A DNA stretch of 64,000 nt, taken from Paeniglutamicibacter antarcticus (lineage in GTDB: Bacteria; Actinomycetota; Actinomycetes; Actinomycetales; Micrococcaceae). Shown here piece by piece: positions 26,098 through 35,258 of the stretch. The stretch is from the NCBI RefSeq assembly GCF_900010755.1, contig NZ_CZJT01000080.1:1-64000 (forward strand). The letters run 5' to 3'. Below the pieces are notes generated by a model that was not told the origin of the DNA, searched no databases, and saw only the letters and a program-made list of their open reading frames with translations. Position 1 is the first letter of the stretch, and the number at the start of each line of letters is the position of its first letter. Made by a program: the position numbers and the translations under genes.

Positions 26098-26781
26098 CTA
26101 GCCGTTGGCGCGGTTCAGTGCCTCACGTACCTGGTCCACCACGGATTCGGTATCGGTGGCGCCGCCGGAAATGGTGATCACCACGGTGGTTGCCGGAGCG
26201 CGTTCGGGTTCGTTGCTGGGCTCAAGTGCCGGAACGAAGAGCGCGGCAAGCGACTGCAGTTCGCGTTCCAGCTCCGGGCGGCGGGTATCCTCCGGGTGCT
26301 TGAGCCAGCGTCGCAGGTGGTCGTTGTGGACCGAGACCACGCCCGAGGCAAAGGCAATGCACAGGGCTCGACCGTGGGGTAGGTCGTAGAGCCCGCTGTC
26401 ACGCAGGTGGTTGCGGAAGGCGCGCTCGTAGCGGTGGGTGGATACCAGCTCGCGATCGCGCAGCGACGGGACATCCTGCAACAACTGGTGGCGCAGGCTC
26501 GCGGCTTCGGGGCGGGCCGTGTGCTGGTCAAAGACCACCAGGCCGGCATTCACCAGTGTCTGCGCGGGCCGGGCGGAGGATGTTGCCAGCATGGTTTCCA
26601 GGTGGTGGATGATCATTTCCTGGTCGGCAAAGACCATTTCTTCCTTGGAGCCAAAGCGGCGGAAGAAGGTCGAGCGCGAGATGCCTGCGGCCTGGGCCAA
26701 CGCGTCGACGCTCGTTGCATCGAAGCCTTTTTCAACAAGGAGGCGCAGTGCCGCGTCCGGCACGGCGGAAGAGGTGATCAT
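26098..26781 (-). CDS. TetR family transcriptional regulator
   Basis: The 227-residue product has an N-terminal helix-turn-helix (DATSVDALAQAAGISRSTFFRRFGSKEEMVF) and a variable ligand-binding part. The end carries VVTISGGATDTESVVDQVREALN, an unusual strand-rich tail. The frame is open to 27018, but ATG 26781 places the HTH at the usual distance; no Shine-Dalgarno is seen. It is divergent from the DoxX-like gene (27022) and followed by GNAT and acyl-CoA dehydrogenase genes, any of which may be targets. Confidence 0.83.
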   Translation of the reverse strand: MITSSAVPDAALRLLVEKGFDATSVDALAQAAGISRSTFFRRFGSKEEMVFADQEMIIHHLETMLATSSARPAQTLVNAGLVVFDQHTARPEAASLRHQLLQDVPSLRDRELVSTHRYERAFRNHLRDSGLYDLPHGRALCIAFASGVVSVHNDHLRRWLKHPEDTRRPELERELQSLAALFVPALEPSNEPERAPATTVVITISGGATDTESVVDQVREALNRANG

Positions 26782-27021
26782 GCACGCGAATCTAGCATGT
26801 CGCCGGCCCTGCGGTTGATTTATCCCCGCGGATGTCCCAAGATGTGCGCAATCCGATATCCCGCTCCACGAGGAAAGGGCGGCACCAATATACCGCTGCC
26901 GTTTGCCCCCGTTGCCGTGGAAACGCCACGCCACACATGGCACCACTAGCCGCATGGGCCTGCAAAACAATAGGGTGGGGGAGGAGAGCACAGTCAACGA
27001 ACCACGAGGAGCACCCACATC

Positions 27022-27498
27022 ATGGGCTTGAACATCGCCAACATTGCATTGCGTTTGACCGCCGGCGCCTACATCCTCAACAGCGGTGTCGGAAAGCTGC
27101 GGCTTCCGGCCGAATCCGCACAGGGCCTGCAGGCCATGACCGCCAACGCGATCCCGCAGGTGGAAAAGCTCGAACCCGCAGTCTTCGGAAAGGCGCTGGC
27201 CGTGGGCGAGATTGCCGTGGGGTCAATGCTGCTGACCCCCTTCATCCCCTCGCGCCTGGCGGGCCTGGGCCTCGGCGCCTTTGCCGGTGCGCTGGTGGCA
27301 ACCTACCTGAAGACCCCGGGCATGACCGAGTCCGACGGCATCCGACCCTCGGCCAACGGTGGCGCCATGGCCAAGGACTTCTGGCTCGCCGGGATGGCTG
27401 TAGCTCTGGTCTTTGGCCGCGGCAAGGGCAAGATCAAGGAAACCGCCAAGAGCGTGGCCAAGGACGTCGCGAAGGCCGCCAAGGCCGTCAAGAAATAG
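27022..27498 (+). CDS. DoxX-like membrane protein
   Basis: The 158-residue product has about four hydrophobic segments (8-22, 60-78, 82-100, 115-130) with ALRLTAGAYILNSGVGKL at the start, typical of small actinobacterial DoxX-like proteins, and a Lys/Ala-rich C-terminal amphipathic helix. Function is not known. It follows a long 5' gap shared with the divergent TetR gene, and its transcript ends at the hairpin 27508-27555. Confidence 0.65.
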   Translation: MGLNIANIALRLTAGAYILNSGVGKLRLPAESAQGLQAMTANAIPQVEKLEPAVFGKALAVGEIAVGSMLLTPFIPSRLAGLGLGAFAGALVATYLKTPGMTESDGIRPSANGGAMAKDFWLAGMAVALVFGRGKGKIKETAKSVAKDVAKAAKAVKK

Positions 27499-27507
27499 CA
27501 CCCAACA

Positions 27508-27555
27508 ACAATGCGGCCGCGACTTCCCGTTTCCGGGACGTCGCGGCCGCATTGT
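27508..27555. terminator. Bidirectional terminator
   Basis: Perfect 16-bp arms (27508-27523 and 27540-27555; ACAATGCGGCCGCGAC) lie between the converging DoxX-like and MFS genes, with an extra CCCG/CGGG inner stem. Confidence 0.88.
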
Positions 27556-27571
27556 CATATGTGGATGATGC

Positions 27572-29095
27572 CTACCTGGTTCGTCCGCCCTTGCGGAAGC
27601 CGAGCGCCACCAGCGAGGCGGCAATGGCCACCAAGCCCGGCAGCAACAGCGCCTGGCCCAGGGCCAACGAGAACGCCTGGTGCAGGAACTCGGGGACCAC
27701 GGCGCCCATGCCCGGTTCCGCTCCGCCGCCAAGCGCCACCGCGGCAGAGCCGTCGGACCCTGCCTTGGCCACAGCGGAAATCGCCTTGGTGGATTCGGCG
27801 GAAATCCGCGATTCCATCATCAGCGCGATCAGCGCCGAACCCAGCACCGCGCCAACCTGGCGGGTGGTGTTGTAGATGCCCGAGCCCGCGCCGGCATCTG
27901 CCTGGCCCAGGTCGCGGGTTGCTGTCAGCGAGACCGAGGGCCAGATCATGGCAGAGCCCAGGCCCATGAACACCGGCGGGATCAGCAAGACCCAGAACGG
28001 GGTGTCCTCGCGCAGGATCAGCCCGTACGCGGTGATCGCCGCGCCAAAGAGGAAGAACCCGGGGACCGCAAAGTACTTGGCCTCCACCTGGCTCACGCGC
28101 TTGCCAATGAGCGGGGCCAGCACACCGGCCACCACTGCCATGGGCGCGAGCATCAGCGCCGAAAGCGTCGGGGTCAACCCGCGCACCGACTGCAGGTAGA
28201 GGATCATCGGGAAGCTCATGGCGGTGATCGACAGGCCCATGAAGGCGATGGCAACGTTTGCCAGTGAGAAGTTGCGGTCCTTGAACAGGCCCAGCGGCAC
28301 CAGCGGTTCGGCCTTGGTCTTGGCCTGCCACCAGATGAACAGCCCCAGCAGCACGATGCCGGCGATGATCAGGTGCCAGGACCCGATCGGGCCCAGGAAC
28401 GGGCCCCAGTTGTGCCCGTTGCCCTCCTGGATCCCGAAGACCAGCAGGAACATGGCTGCCGCGCTCAGGCCCACGCCCAGCCAGTCGAAGGAGTGCGTGT
28501 GGCGTTCCAGCTCAGGAACCTTGCGCAACACCCGCCAGATGGCCAGGATGCCCACCGGCACGTTGACAAAGAAGATCCATTCCCAGCCGAGGGTGTCGAC
28601 GAATAGGCCGCCGAGGATCGGGCCCACCAGCGTGGCGATGCCGGCGACCGCGCCCCACAGGCCCATGGCCGCGCCGCGGCGGGCGTAGGGGAACATGCGG
28701 GTAATGAACGTCATCGTCTGCGGGCTCATCATCGATGCGCCCAGGCCCTGCACCACGCGGGCGGTGATCAGGGTTTCCACGTTGGGGGAGAGTCCGCACC
28801 ACAGCGAGGAGAGCGTGAATATCACGAGCCCGATCAGGAAGATGGTGCGCGGGCCAAACCTGTCACCGAGGCGGCCGGTGATCAGCAGCGGCACCGCGAA
28901 GGCCAGCAGGTAGGCGCTGTTGACCCAGATGACCCCGTTGATGTCGGTGTCCAGCGAATTCATGATCGCCGGCATGGCGGTCGAGACGATGGTGGAGTCC
29001 ACCAAGATCATGAAGAACCCGATGACCAGGGCCCACAGGGCACCCCAGGCTACCTTGTCTTGTGCCTCTTCGGTATCAGTCTTGTTCACATTCAC
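27572..29095 (-). CDS. MFS multidrug exporter, DHA2 (EmrB/QacA) family
   Basis: The 507-residue protein has 14 predicted membrane helices. Motif A is GRLGDRFGPRTIFLIG, motif C region is VGPILGGLFVD, and VDSTIVSTAMPAIMNSLD is the D1 motif of this family. It should extrude drugs or toxic compounds using the proton gradient. The last cytoplasmic residues are basic (FRKGGRTR). No regulator gene is adjacent; the nearest TetR gene is about 0.8 kb further, pointing the same way. Confidence 0.9.
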   Translation of the reverse strand: MNVNKTDTEEAQDKVAWGALWALVIGFFMILVDSTIVSTAMPAIMNSLDTDINGVIWVNSAYLLAFAVPLLITGRLGDRFGPRTIFLIGLVIFTLSSLWCGLSPNVETLITARVVQGLGASMMSPQTMTFITRMFPYARRGAAMGLWGAVAGIATLVGPILGGLFVDTLGWEWIFFVNVPVGILAIWRVLRKVPELERHTHSFDWLGVGLSAAAMFLLVFGIQEGNGHNWGPFLGPIGSWHLIIAGIVLLGLFIWWQAKTKAEPLVPLGLFKDRNFSLANVAIAFMGLSITAMSFPMILYLQSVRGLTPTLSALMLAPMAVVAGVLAPLIGKRVSQVEAKYFAVPGFFLFGAAITAYGLILREDTPFWVLLIPPVFMGLGSAMIWPSVSLTATRDLGQADAGAGSGIYNTTRQVGAVLGSALIALMMESRISAESTKAISAVAKAGSDGSAAVALGGGAEPGMGAVVPEFLHQAFSLALGQALLLPGLVAIAASLVALGFRKGGRTR

Positions 29096-29264
29096 CGGTA
29101 GATCCTACGCCCCAAAACCACGTTGTGACAGGTCTTGAGCCGCAGCTCACACTTGTGTGTGAAGCCACCGGCCGCGCACTGGCCAGCGGGCTTTCCCGCG
29201 CTCCAGCGGGCGCTTCAAAAAACCCGGCGGGCCCGTGAAGGAGCACCGTCAACGCGCGGCCACG

Positions 29265-30260
29265 CTAGGGCAGATGCACGACGCCCTCGATGCATGTCAC
29301 TGCCTGGCCCGAAATCCAGACACCGTCGGTGCCCCGGTCAACGTGCAGCAATGCCGAGCGGCCCAACCGGGTGCCCTGACGCACAGTGTAGTGCTCCGGG
29401 GCCAACCCGGAACCTGTCAACCAGATGCCAAAACCCGCATTCAGCGAACCCGTGGCGGGATCCTCCGGCAACCCCTCGCCGGGGATGAACGCACGTACCT
29501 CGTAGTCGGCCGGGGCACCGGTGACCACGTTGCGGAAGCGCTGGTTCGAACGCCACTCGTCGGCCTCGGTGAGCGGGCTCAATTCCTCGCGGTTACCCGA
29601 CGGACGTTGGGCCACCTCGCGTGAATCGTAGGTGGTGGTGGGGATGCCTGCGTTCGTGTATGGGCCGATCACCCCGATCTCAAGGCCTTGCAATGCCTGG
29701 TAGTCGGGTTCCAAGCCCAGCACCATGTCGGCATCGCGCAGCAGCAAGCCGGCAAAGTTCGGGCCGTTGGCCAGCCACTGGTGGGCCACCACGTCTTCGC
29801 GGCGCAGGCCAAGCCCGCCCAACGCCCATTCAAGTACGTCGTCCTCGAGTTCCCCGGAGCGCACCAGCGGGGGGGCCTTGAAGGAAAGGCGTTCGGATTC
29901 CCCTGATTCCTCGGCCGGTACCCGGCGGACCTCGATCAGCCCGGCGCCGCACTGTTGGATGACTGCCGCGGGATCCTTGGGAACCCCGCCGCCCTCGAGC
30001 CAGGCATGTGCCGCGCCAAGGGTCGGGTGCCCGGCAAATGGAAGTTCGGTGGTGGTGGTGAAGATGCGCACCCTGTAGTCGGCGGTAGGTTCGGTGGCCG
30101 GGAGCAGGAACGCGGTTTCGGCCAGGTTGGTCCAATTCGCGAAGTTCAGCATCTGCTCGTCGGTGAGGTCCTCGCCGTTGAGCACCACCGCCAATCCGTT
30201 GCCCAAATAGGGTGCCGAGGAGAAGACGTCAACTTGCTTGTAGGGGCGCGCGATACTCAT
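29265..30260 (-). CDS. PhzF family epimerase/isomerase
   Basis: The 331-residue two-domain protein has PhzF features: catalytic Glu in WTNLAETAFLL, TTTELPFAGHPTLGAAHAWLE and EDPATGSLNAGFGIWL. PhzF of phenazine producers isomerises dihydro-3-hydroxyanthranilate, but no phenazine genes are present, so this is a family homologue of unknown substrate. ATG 30260 (MSIARPYKQVDVF) is chosen over 30269 because homologues begin there. Confidence 0.85.
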   Translation of the reverse strand: MSIARPYKQVDVFSSAPYLGNGLAVVLNGEDLTDEQMLNFANWTNLAETAFLLPATEPTADYRVRIFTTTTELPFAGHPTLGAAHAWLEGGGVPKDPAAVIQQCGAGLIEVRRVPAEESGESERLSFKAPPLVRSGELEDDVLEWALGGLGLRREDVVAHQWLANGPNFAGLLLRDADMVLGLEPDYQALQGLEIGVIGPYTNAGIPTTTYDSREVAQRPSGNREELSPLTEADEWRSNQRFRNVVTGAPADYEVRAFIPGEGLPEDPATGSLNAGFGIWLTGSGLAPEHYTVRQGTRLGRSALLHVDRGTDGVWISGQAVTCIEGVVHLP

Positions 30261-30451
30261 ACCAAGCATCGTGGCACATCAACCCCCCGCAATGTCCGGG
30301 CATGACGCGTTTTTGTCATTCAGCGAACGGCTCCGAGTAGTAACCCCCGGTAAGCAAGGCCGGTATACAAAGCCCGGCACCAGCGCATGGGAGCGCCCGA
30401 CCGCTGCAAGACCAGGGCCGGGCGCCAACTTGGGGTGCCGACAGGGATGTA

Positions 30452-31006
30452 TTACCAGCGGTGGGCCACGTCGATGACGAGCCGGCTGGTGTTACCCGGG
30501 CCGGTGATCACAAAGGTCCTGAACGGCAGCCGGGCACGGACGCCCAGCCCAAAGGACGACTGCCCCTCGAAGCTGCCCAGGAACGCTACCTGACGGAAGG
30601 TCCGGTAGCCGGCAACGTTCTTTGCATGCGTCCGGTTCGACGGGTTGTAGGTGGGGGTGCCGGAGCCGTTGTAGGCCGGGGCATACACCACTATCTGCAG
30701 GTCGGCGGCGCCGGCCAGCGGCACGTGCTTGCCCTGCCCCTCGGTGTACACCGCGTTGACGTAGCGGACGTCGTAGCCCTTCACCTTGCCCTTGAGGTCG
30801 ATGACCATCCGGTCGTAGCAGCTGTGCTGACCGGTGCGCACGTTGGTGAGCTGCGCGGTGGCCATCCCCGCGCTATGGTCGGCCACCGAACCCCAGGTGA
30901 TGCCGCAATACGGGGCCGCGGCGGTGGCTGCGGGAGCGGCAGGGGCGATGCCCAGGCCAACTACCAACAGGGCGCCTGCCAGCGAGGCACTGATTTTCTT
31001 GTTCAT
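30452..31006 (-). CDS. Secreted AMIN-like domain protein
   Basis: The 184-residue product starts at ATG 31006 (GGAAG five nt before) with a Sec signal peptide ending near AAPAATAAA. The mature part has HSCYDRMVIDL, GYDVRYVNAVY, a hydrophobic VPLAGAADLQIVVYAP strand and the end LPFRTFVITGPGNTSRLVIDVAH, the pattern of an actinobacterial AMIN-like domain. Two cysteines (PYCGITW and HSCYDR) probably form a disulfide. Likely extracellular or wall-associated; role unknown. Confidence 0.8.
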   Translation of the reverse strand: MNKKISASLAGALLVVGLGIAPAAPAATAAAPYCGITWGSVADHSAGMATAQLTNVRTGQHSCYDRMVIDLKGKVKGYDVRYVNAVYTEGQGKHVPLAGAADLQIVVYAPAYNGSGTPTYNPSNRTHAKNVAGYRTFRQVAFLGSFEGQSSFGLGVRARLPFRTFVITGPGNTSRLVIDVAHRW

Positions 31007-31181
31007 GTTCTTCCACACCCTCAGTGGTTTAAGACGGGTTATGCAGGATCAGCGTGCGCGGAAAAAACCCCGTATTCAAGGGAGTATGCCCAATATTGGC
31101 GAGCACGTGATGAGCCGGTGACCTCACGGGCCCCGGGATCACGTTCAGCATCCGGCCAAGTGCATGTGGCAATCTGTAGCC

Positions 31182-32276
31182 ATGCTCTTTTTCTCCACGG
31201 GAACCCTCGATGACACGGTTGGCGATGTCATCGCCAACAACGACACAATCCCCGAGCCACTGAAGCCCTGGATTGCCATCGCCATCGGCTTGGCCGCTGC
31301 CTTCGTGATTGCGCTGGTTGCCGCGTTCATCGTGAACCGGGCCTTGCGCAAGGTGCCGCAGCTGGCCAAGGACGCCGGCCGGGGCCGGATGCCGCTGTGG
31401 TGGGCGCTGAATTTTGCGTTCACCAAGGTCGCGCTGGCCCTCACCGTCAAGGACAACGAATGGTTGCGTTTGTGGCAATTCCTGTTGTTGCTCGGCCTGG
31501 TGCTCTCGATTGCATGGCTGGCGATCGTCCTGTTGGGCCTGCTCGAGGACATGGTGCTGGCCAAGTACCGAACGGACCTGGACAACCCGCGCCGGTTGGC
31601 CAAAATGGAAACCCAGATCGGGTTGCTGCGCCGCGTGGCCACCGCCTTGATCATGGTGCTGGCCGTGGCCGGAACGTTGCTCACGATCCCCGAGGTCCGC
31701 GCGCTCGGCGCCGGCCTGCTGGCCTCCGCCGGCTTGATCTCGGTGGTTGCGGCCCTTGCCGTGCAGTCCTCGCTGGCCAACGTGTTCGCCGGCCTGCAGA
31801 TCGCGTTCACCGACGCCATCCGCGTCAATGACACGGTGGTTGTCGAGACCCAGCGTGGCTCCATCGAGGAAATCACGCTCACCTACGTGGTGGTGCTGCT
31901 GCTTGACGGGCGCCGGTTGATCATCCCCTCGACGTACTTCACCACGACCCCGTTTGAGAACTGGTCACGGCGCAGCAGCGAAATCAACGGCAGCGTGCTG
32001 CTGGATTTGAACTGGAATGCGCCCATCGAACACCTGCGCACCCGCACCGAACAGCTGCTGGCCTCCACCGACCTGTGGGACGGGCGTGTTGGTTCGCTGA
32101 ACGTCACAGACGCCATCGGCGGCATCCTCAAGGTCACCATCGCTGTCAGTGCGCGCAACCCCGGGGACCTGTTCGACCTGAAGAACTACGTGCGCGAACA
32201 CCTCATTGGGGAGCTGCGCAAGGACTACCCGGACACGTTGCCCGGGCCCATGGTCAACAGCGCACCACCTGCCTAA
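31182..32276 (+). CDS. Mechanosensitive channel of small conductance (MscS) family
   Basis: The 364-residue protein has four N-terminal hydrophobic helices, then the MscS core: the pore helix ALGAGLLASAGLISVVAALAV followed by QSSLANVFAGLQIAF, the beta-domain (VNDTVVVETQRGSIEEITLTYVVV) and RRLIIPSTYF. It should release solutes under osmotic downshock. Start is ATG 31182; ATG 31164 is also in frame and neither has a clear ribosome-binding site. Confidence 0.88.
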   Translation: MLFFSTGTLDDTVGDVIANNDTIPEPLKPWIAIAIGLAAAFVIALVAAFIVNRALRKVPQLAKDAGRGRMPLWWALNFAFTKVALALTVKDNEWLRLWQFLLLLGLVLSIAWLAIVLLGLLEDMVLAKYRTDLDNPRRLAKMETQIGLLRRVATALIMVLAVAGTLLTIPEVRALGAGLLASAGLISVVAALAVQSSLANVFAGLQIAFTDAIRVNDTVVVETQRGSIEEITLTYVVVLLLDGRRLIIPSTYFTTTPFENWSRRSSEINGSVLLDLNWNAPIEHLRTRTEQLLASTDLWDGRVGSLNVTDAIGGILKVTIAVSARNPGDLFDLKNYVREHLIGELRKDYPDTLPGPMVNSAPPA

Positions 32277-32327
32277 ACACGGCAGAAAGCCCCGGGGTTC
32301 CTTCGGGCGTAACGGCTCACCCGCTGG

Positions 32328-32987
32328 CTAAAGGTGCAACGCAGCAGGTCCGTAATCTTCGCGGCGACGGGCCGCGGCCGTCTGCCGCTGCAAGATCGCA
32401 ACCATCTGGTCGACCTTGCCGATCAAGTCGCCGATCTCCGCGTCGTCGCGGTCAACCCAGCGGGTCAACGGTTCCTCGTGCATCGGCACAAAATTTACGT
32501 GCGGTTCCCAGACAAAGAGCGTCCGCTCGGCGCCCAGCACGTATTGCTGCCAAAACATCTGGCGCAGGTAGTTGCGCGGAATCGTCTTGAACGGCTTGTT
32601 GGTGGTCTTGATTTCGGCAAGTTCCACGGTGCCGCTGGGGCGAATGCCCAACCCGTCGGGAGTGGCCAGGTGGATGCGGTTCCCCGCTGCGTGGAACAGT
32701 TGGGTCGAGGGTTCGATGCCGAAGTTTTCCTGCACCCACGCGGCAATCACCGGCTCGCGGGTCCGTCCGTGGTCCGTATACGGGTTCCCGCCGAAGTTTG
32801 ACCCGTTCAGCTTGTCCCAGGCCGCGGATTGGATGGATTTCGGCGTGGACAGCTTGGCGGCATCGGTGGCGGTGATGCCCTGCGAGCGGGCCCGCAACCA
32901 GGCGATCCTATCGGAGGAATCGGCAACGATCCTCTCCAGGCAGGGCGCGGCGGGGGCATCAATCGGCTGGGAAGTCACCTGCCCCAT
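32328..32987 (-). CDS. YqaJ-type (lambda exonuclease fold) nuclease-like protein
   Basis: The 219-residue product shows the PD-(D/E)xK fold as arranged in YqaJ recombinase nucleases: SQGITATDAAKL, GRTREPVIAAW (conserved Glu), ATPDGL (Asp), the core VELAEIKTTN (Glu-x-Lys) and the glutamine helix YLRQMFWQQYVLG. In phages such nucleases work with an annealing protein. None is adjacent here and no other phage gene is seen, so this is a solitary chromosomal copy. Start is ATG 32987; ATG 32999 and a nearby GTG are alternatives. It converges on mscS. Confidence 0.78.
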   Translation of the reverse strand: MGQVTSQPIDAPAAPCLERIVADSSDRIAWLRARSQGITATDAAKLSTPKSIQSAAWDKLNGSNFGGNPYTDHGRTREPVIAAWVQENFGIEPSTQLFHAAGNRIHLATPDGLGIRPSGTVELAEIKTTNKPFKTIPRNYLRQMFWQQYVLGAERTLFVWEPHVNFVPMHEEPLTRWVDRDDAEIGDLIGKVDQMVAILQRQTAAARRREDYGPAALHL

Positions 32988-33165
32988 TCTTCCCAACATT
33001 TCCCGAATCGACTAACCGGCGCCGGACGCACCGGTATTTGCCCAGGCCGATGCCGGGCCATGCGTTCGGGCCGGCCAAGCCCTTTCCGCGGCCAACACCC
33101 GCGCGTAGCCTGAACTGAGCACCCGAACCCCGGAAACCCACCACAACCAAAGGGAGTGTTCCACC

Positions 33166-34032
33166 ATGGAACGGAAACTCGGCGTCAGCACCTGGCTCTG
33201 GACTTCCCCGTTGACCGACGCCATGCTGCCGGAACTGGCCGCACACGTGGCCCGGCTGGGCTTTGACGCCATCGAGCTGCCCCTGGAAAACCCCGGCGAT
33301 TGGGATGCCGGACGCGCCAGTGACGTCCTGCAAACCCACCGGCTGGCGGCGGTGGTCACCGGGACGATGACGCCGGGGCGCAACCTCGTCGCAGCGTCGA
33401 AGGCAGAGATCGCTGCCACCCGGAATTACCTCCGTGAGCTCATCGACACCGCTGCAACCCTTGGAGCCACCACGGTGGCCGGCCCGTTCTACACGGCCCA
33501 CAGCCGCCTCTGGCGGATGGACGAGGCAGAACGCGAGGCAACCTACCTGCATCTACGTTCGGGGCTTGCCCCGGTGGTCGAGCATGCAGCAGCGCGCGGA
33601 GTCACCCTGGCCATCGAACCGCTGAACCGGCATGAAACCTCGATGATCAACACCGTCGAGCAAGCCTTCGACGCGCTCGAACCGCTGCTGGGCCCGGGCC
33701 TCGGCATCGCGCTTGACACCTACCACCTGAACATCGAGGAGCGCGACATCGCGGCCTCGGTGGCCCGTGCCATCGGGCACATTGCCCATGTGCAGGTCAG
33801 CGGCAACGACCGCGGGGCCGTCGGCGCCGACCACTTTGACTGGCGCGGTTTCCTGCACGCGCTTGACCTTGCCGGCTATGCGGGCCCGCTCTGCGTCAAA
33901 TCCTTCGCCCCGCAGCACGCAGGGATTGCGGCAGCGGCATCCATCTGGCGTCCGCTGGCCAGTAGCCAGGATGCATTGGCTGCAGATTCGCTGGGCTACC
34001 TGCGCAACCTGCAAAGCGGGGCCAGCCGCTAA
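33166..34032 (+). CDS. Sugar phosphate isomerase/epimerase (TIM-barrel, AP endonuclease 2 superfamily)
   Basis: The 288-residue protein resembles ketose 3-epimerases. Three expected metal/catalytic positions can be aligned: Glu151 (IEPLNRHE), Asp184 (LDTYHLNIEE) and the HVQVSGNDRG segment (His208/Gln210, Arg216). The fourth, the Glu of the conserved (V/I)ESF motif, is Lys245 here (GPLCVKSFAP, codon AAA at 33898-33900). In tagatose-3-epimerase-type enzymes this Glu binds the metal and is one of two catalytic acids/bases, so activity is doubtful or altered. AAGGGAG precedes the ATG. Substrate unknown. Confidence 0.83.
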   Translation: MERKLGVSTWLWTSPLTDAMLPELAAHVARLGFDAIELPLENPGDWDAGRASDVLQTHRLAAVVTGTMTPGRNLVAASKAEIAATRNYLRELIDTAATLGATTVAGPFYTAHSRLWRMDEAEREATYLHLRSGLAPVVEHAAARGVTLAIEPLNRHETSMINTVEQAFDALEPLLGPGLGIALDTYHLNIEERDIAASVARAIGHIAHVQVSGNDRGAVGADHFDWRGFLHALDLAGYAGPLCVKSFAPQHAGIAAAASIWRPLASSQDALAADSLGYLRNLQSGASR

Positions 34033-34050
34033 TCCAGCGTTAGTACAGAG

Positions 34051-34311
34051 CTAGTCCAGCGCCAAGGCGGCCGCGGCCAGCAGCTGCTGCACGCTGGGCA
34101 CCCCCGAGGCCCTGAACACCTCGACCCCGTCCCGGCGCACCACCAAGGTGGGGGTGGAGGTGATGCCGGCGGCCTCGGCTTCGGCAAGGTGCGAGAGCAC
34201 GTCCACCTCGCTGATCAGTGCCTGCGGCAGCAAGGTTTCGGCGTCATTGAGCACGGAGCGGGCACGCACGCACGGTGCACAAAAGGCTGAGGTGTAAAGA
34301 ACAAGTTCCAT
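34051..34311 (-). CDS. Small thioredoxin/glutaredoxin-fold protein
   Basis: The 86-residue product has the redox motif FCAPC near the N-terminus and the cis-proline TSTPTLVV, so it is a single-domain thiol-disulfide protein of the thioredoxin fold, smaller than canonical thioredoxin. The frame continues upstream to 34401, but MELVLYTS at 34311 matches the expected first strand. It sits tail-to-tail with the epimerase gene (18 nt). Partner unknown. Confidence 0.8.
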   Translation of the reverse strand: MELVLYTSAFCAPCVRARSVLNDAETLLPQALISEVDVLSHLAEAEAAGITSTPTLVVRRDGVEVFRASGVPSVQQLLAAAALALD

Positions 34312-34460
34312 CACCCATTCACAACCCTCAGTGCCCGGAATCGATTCCCCACCACAGCTGCCCCCGTGCGCTCCCCTCCACCCTGGGTAGGAGAAAGCCA
34401 ACGCGTAAACTCATCACCTGCTCCGATGCCCGGCGGCACGGATCTTGAAATGATGGTTCC

Positions 34461-35258
34461 ATGATCGACGCACATTCAGCACAACACCCCGAACCAACCC
34501 CGTTCCCGGGCCCCGCATCAAACCCCAATCCACTACACGTGCTTGCCGCACGAGCGCTGCGCCGCGCCTATGGATCCACCTTGGCGCTGGATTCGGTGGA
34601 CCTGGACATCGCCGCGGGGGAGTCGGTGGCCATCATGGGCCCCTCGGGCTCGGGAAAATCCACCATGCTGCACACCCTGGCCGGCATCGAACGCCCGGAT
34701 TCCGGATCCGTCATGCTGGCAGGAACCGGCACCGCACCGCGCGAGATCACCGCCCTCGGTGAGGGCGCACGCTCCGCGCTGCGCCGCGAGTCCTTTGGCT
34801 TCGTGTTCCAGTCCGGCCTGCTGATCCCCGAGCTCACGGCCGTGGAAAACGTGGCAATGGCGCTGATGGTCAACGGGGTGCCGAGGTCCGCCGCACTACC
34901 GAAGGCCGTCCAATGGCTCGGTGCGCTTGGACTGGCCGGCCTGGAGGAACGCCGCATCGGGCAGCTCTCCGGTGGCCAGGCACAACGCGTGGCGATCGCC
35001 CGCGCGCAGGTCACCGGCGCCAAGGTGATCTTCGCCGACGAACCCACCGGCGCCCTGGACTCGGCCACTGGTGCCGAGGTGCTGGCGGTGCTGATGGATT
35101 CCACGGTGGGCCGTGGCAACACGCTGGTCATGGTCACCCATGATGCCCAGGTAGCGGCGCGTTGTGACCGCATCATCCACCTGCGCGATGGGCGCATCGT
35201 CGCCGAACAGCACACCGCAGCACCGGCCTCCACCCCTGCCCCAGGTGCGGTGAACTGA
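34461..35258 (+). CDS. ABC transporter ATP-binding protein (MacB/LolD type)
   Basis: The 265-residue ATPase has Walker A GPSGSGKST, signature LSGGQAQRVAIARAQ, Walker B VIFADEPTGALD and the MVTHDA switch. ADEPTGALD is typical of the MacB/LolD/FtsE group that drives FtsX-type permeases. A Pro-rich 25-residue N-terminal extension precedes the domain. Its stop overlaps the start of the permease gene by 1 nt (TGATG). Confidence 0.9.
   Translation: MIDAHSAQHPEPTPFPGPASNPNPLHVLAARALRRAYGSTLALDSVDLDIAAGESVAIMGPSGSGKSTMLHTLAGIERPDSGSVMLAGTGTAPREITALGEGARSALRRESFGFVFQSGLLIPELTAVENVAMALMVNGVPRSAALPKAVQWLGALGLAGLEERRIGQLSGGQAQRVAIARAQVTGAKVIFADEPTGALDSATGAEVLAVLMDSTVGRGNTLVMVTHDAQVAARCDRIIHLRDGRIVAEQHTAAPASTPAPGAVN

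Noticed and set aside
29265..30260. Phenazine biosynthesis locus suggested by the PhzF-like gene
   Set aside because: No other phenazine gene is present; PhzF homologues are widespread in organisms that make no phenazine.
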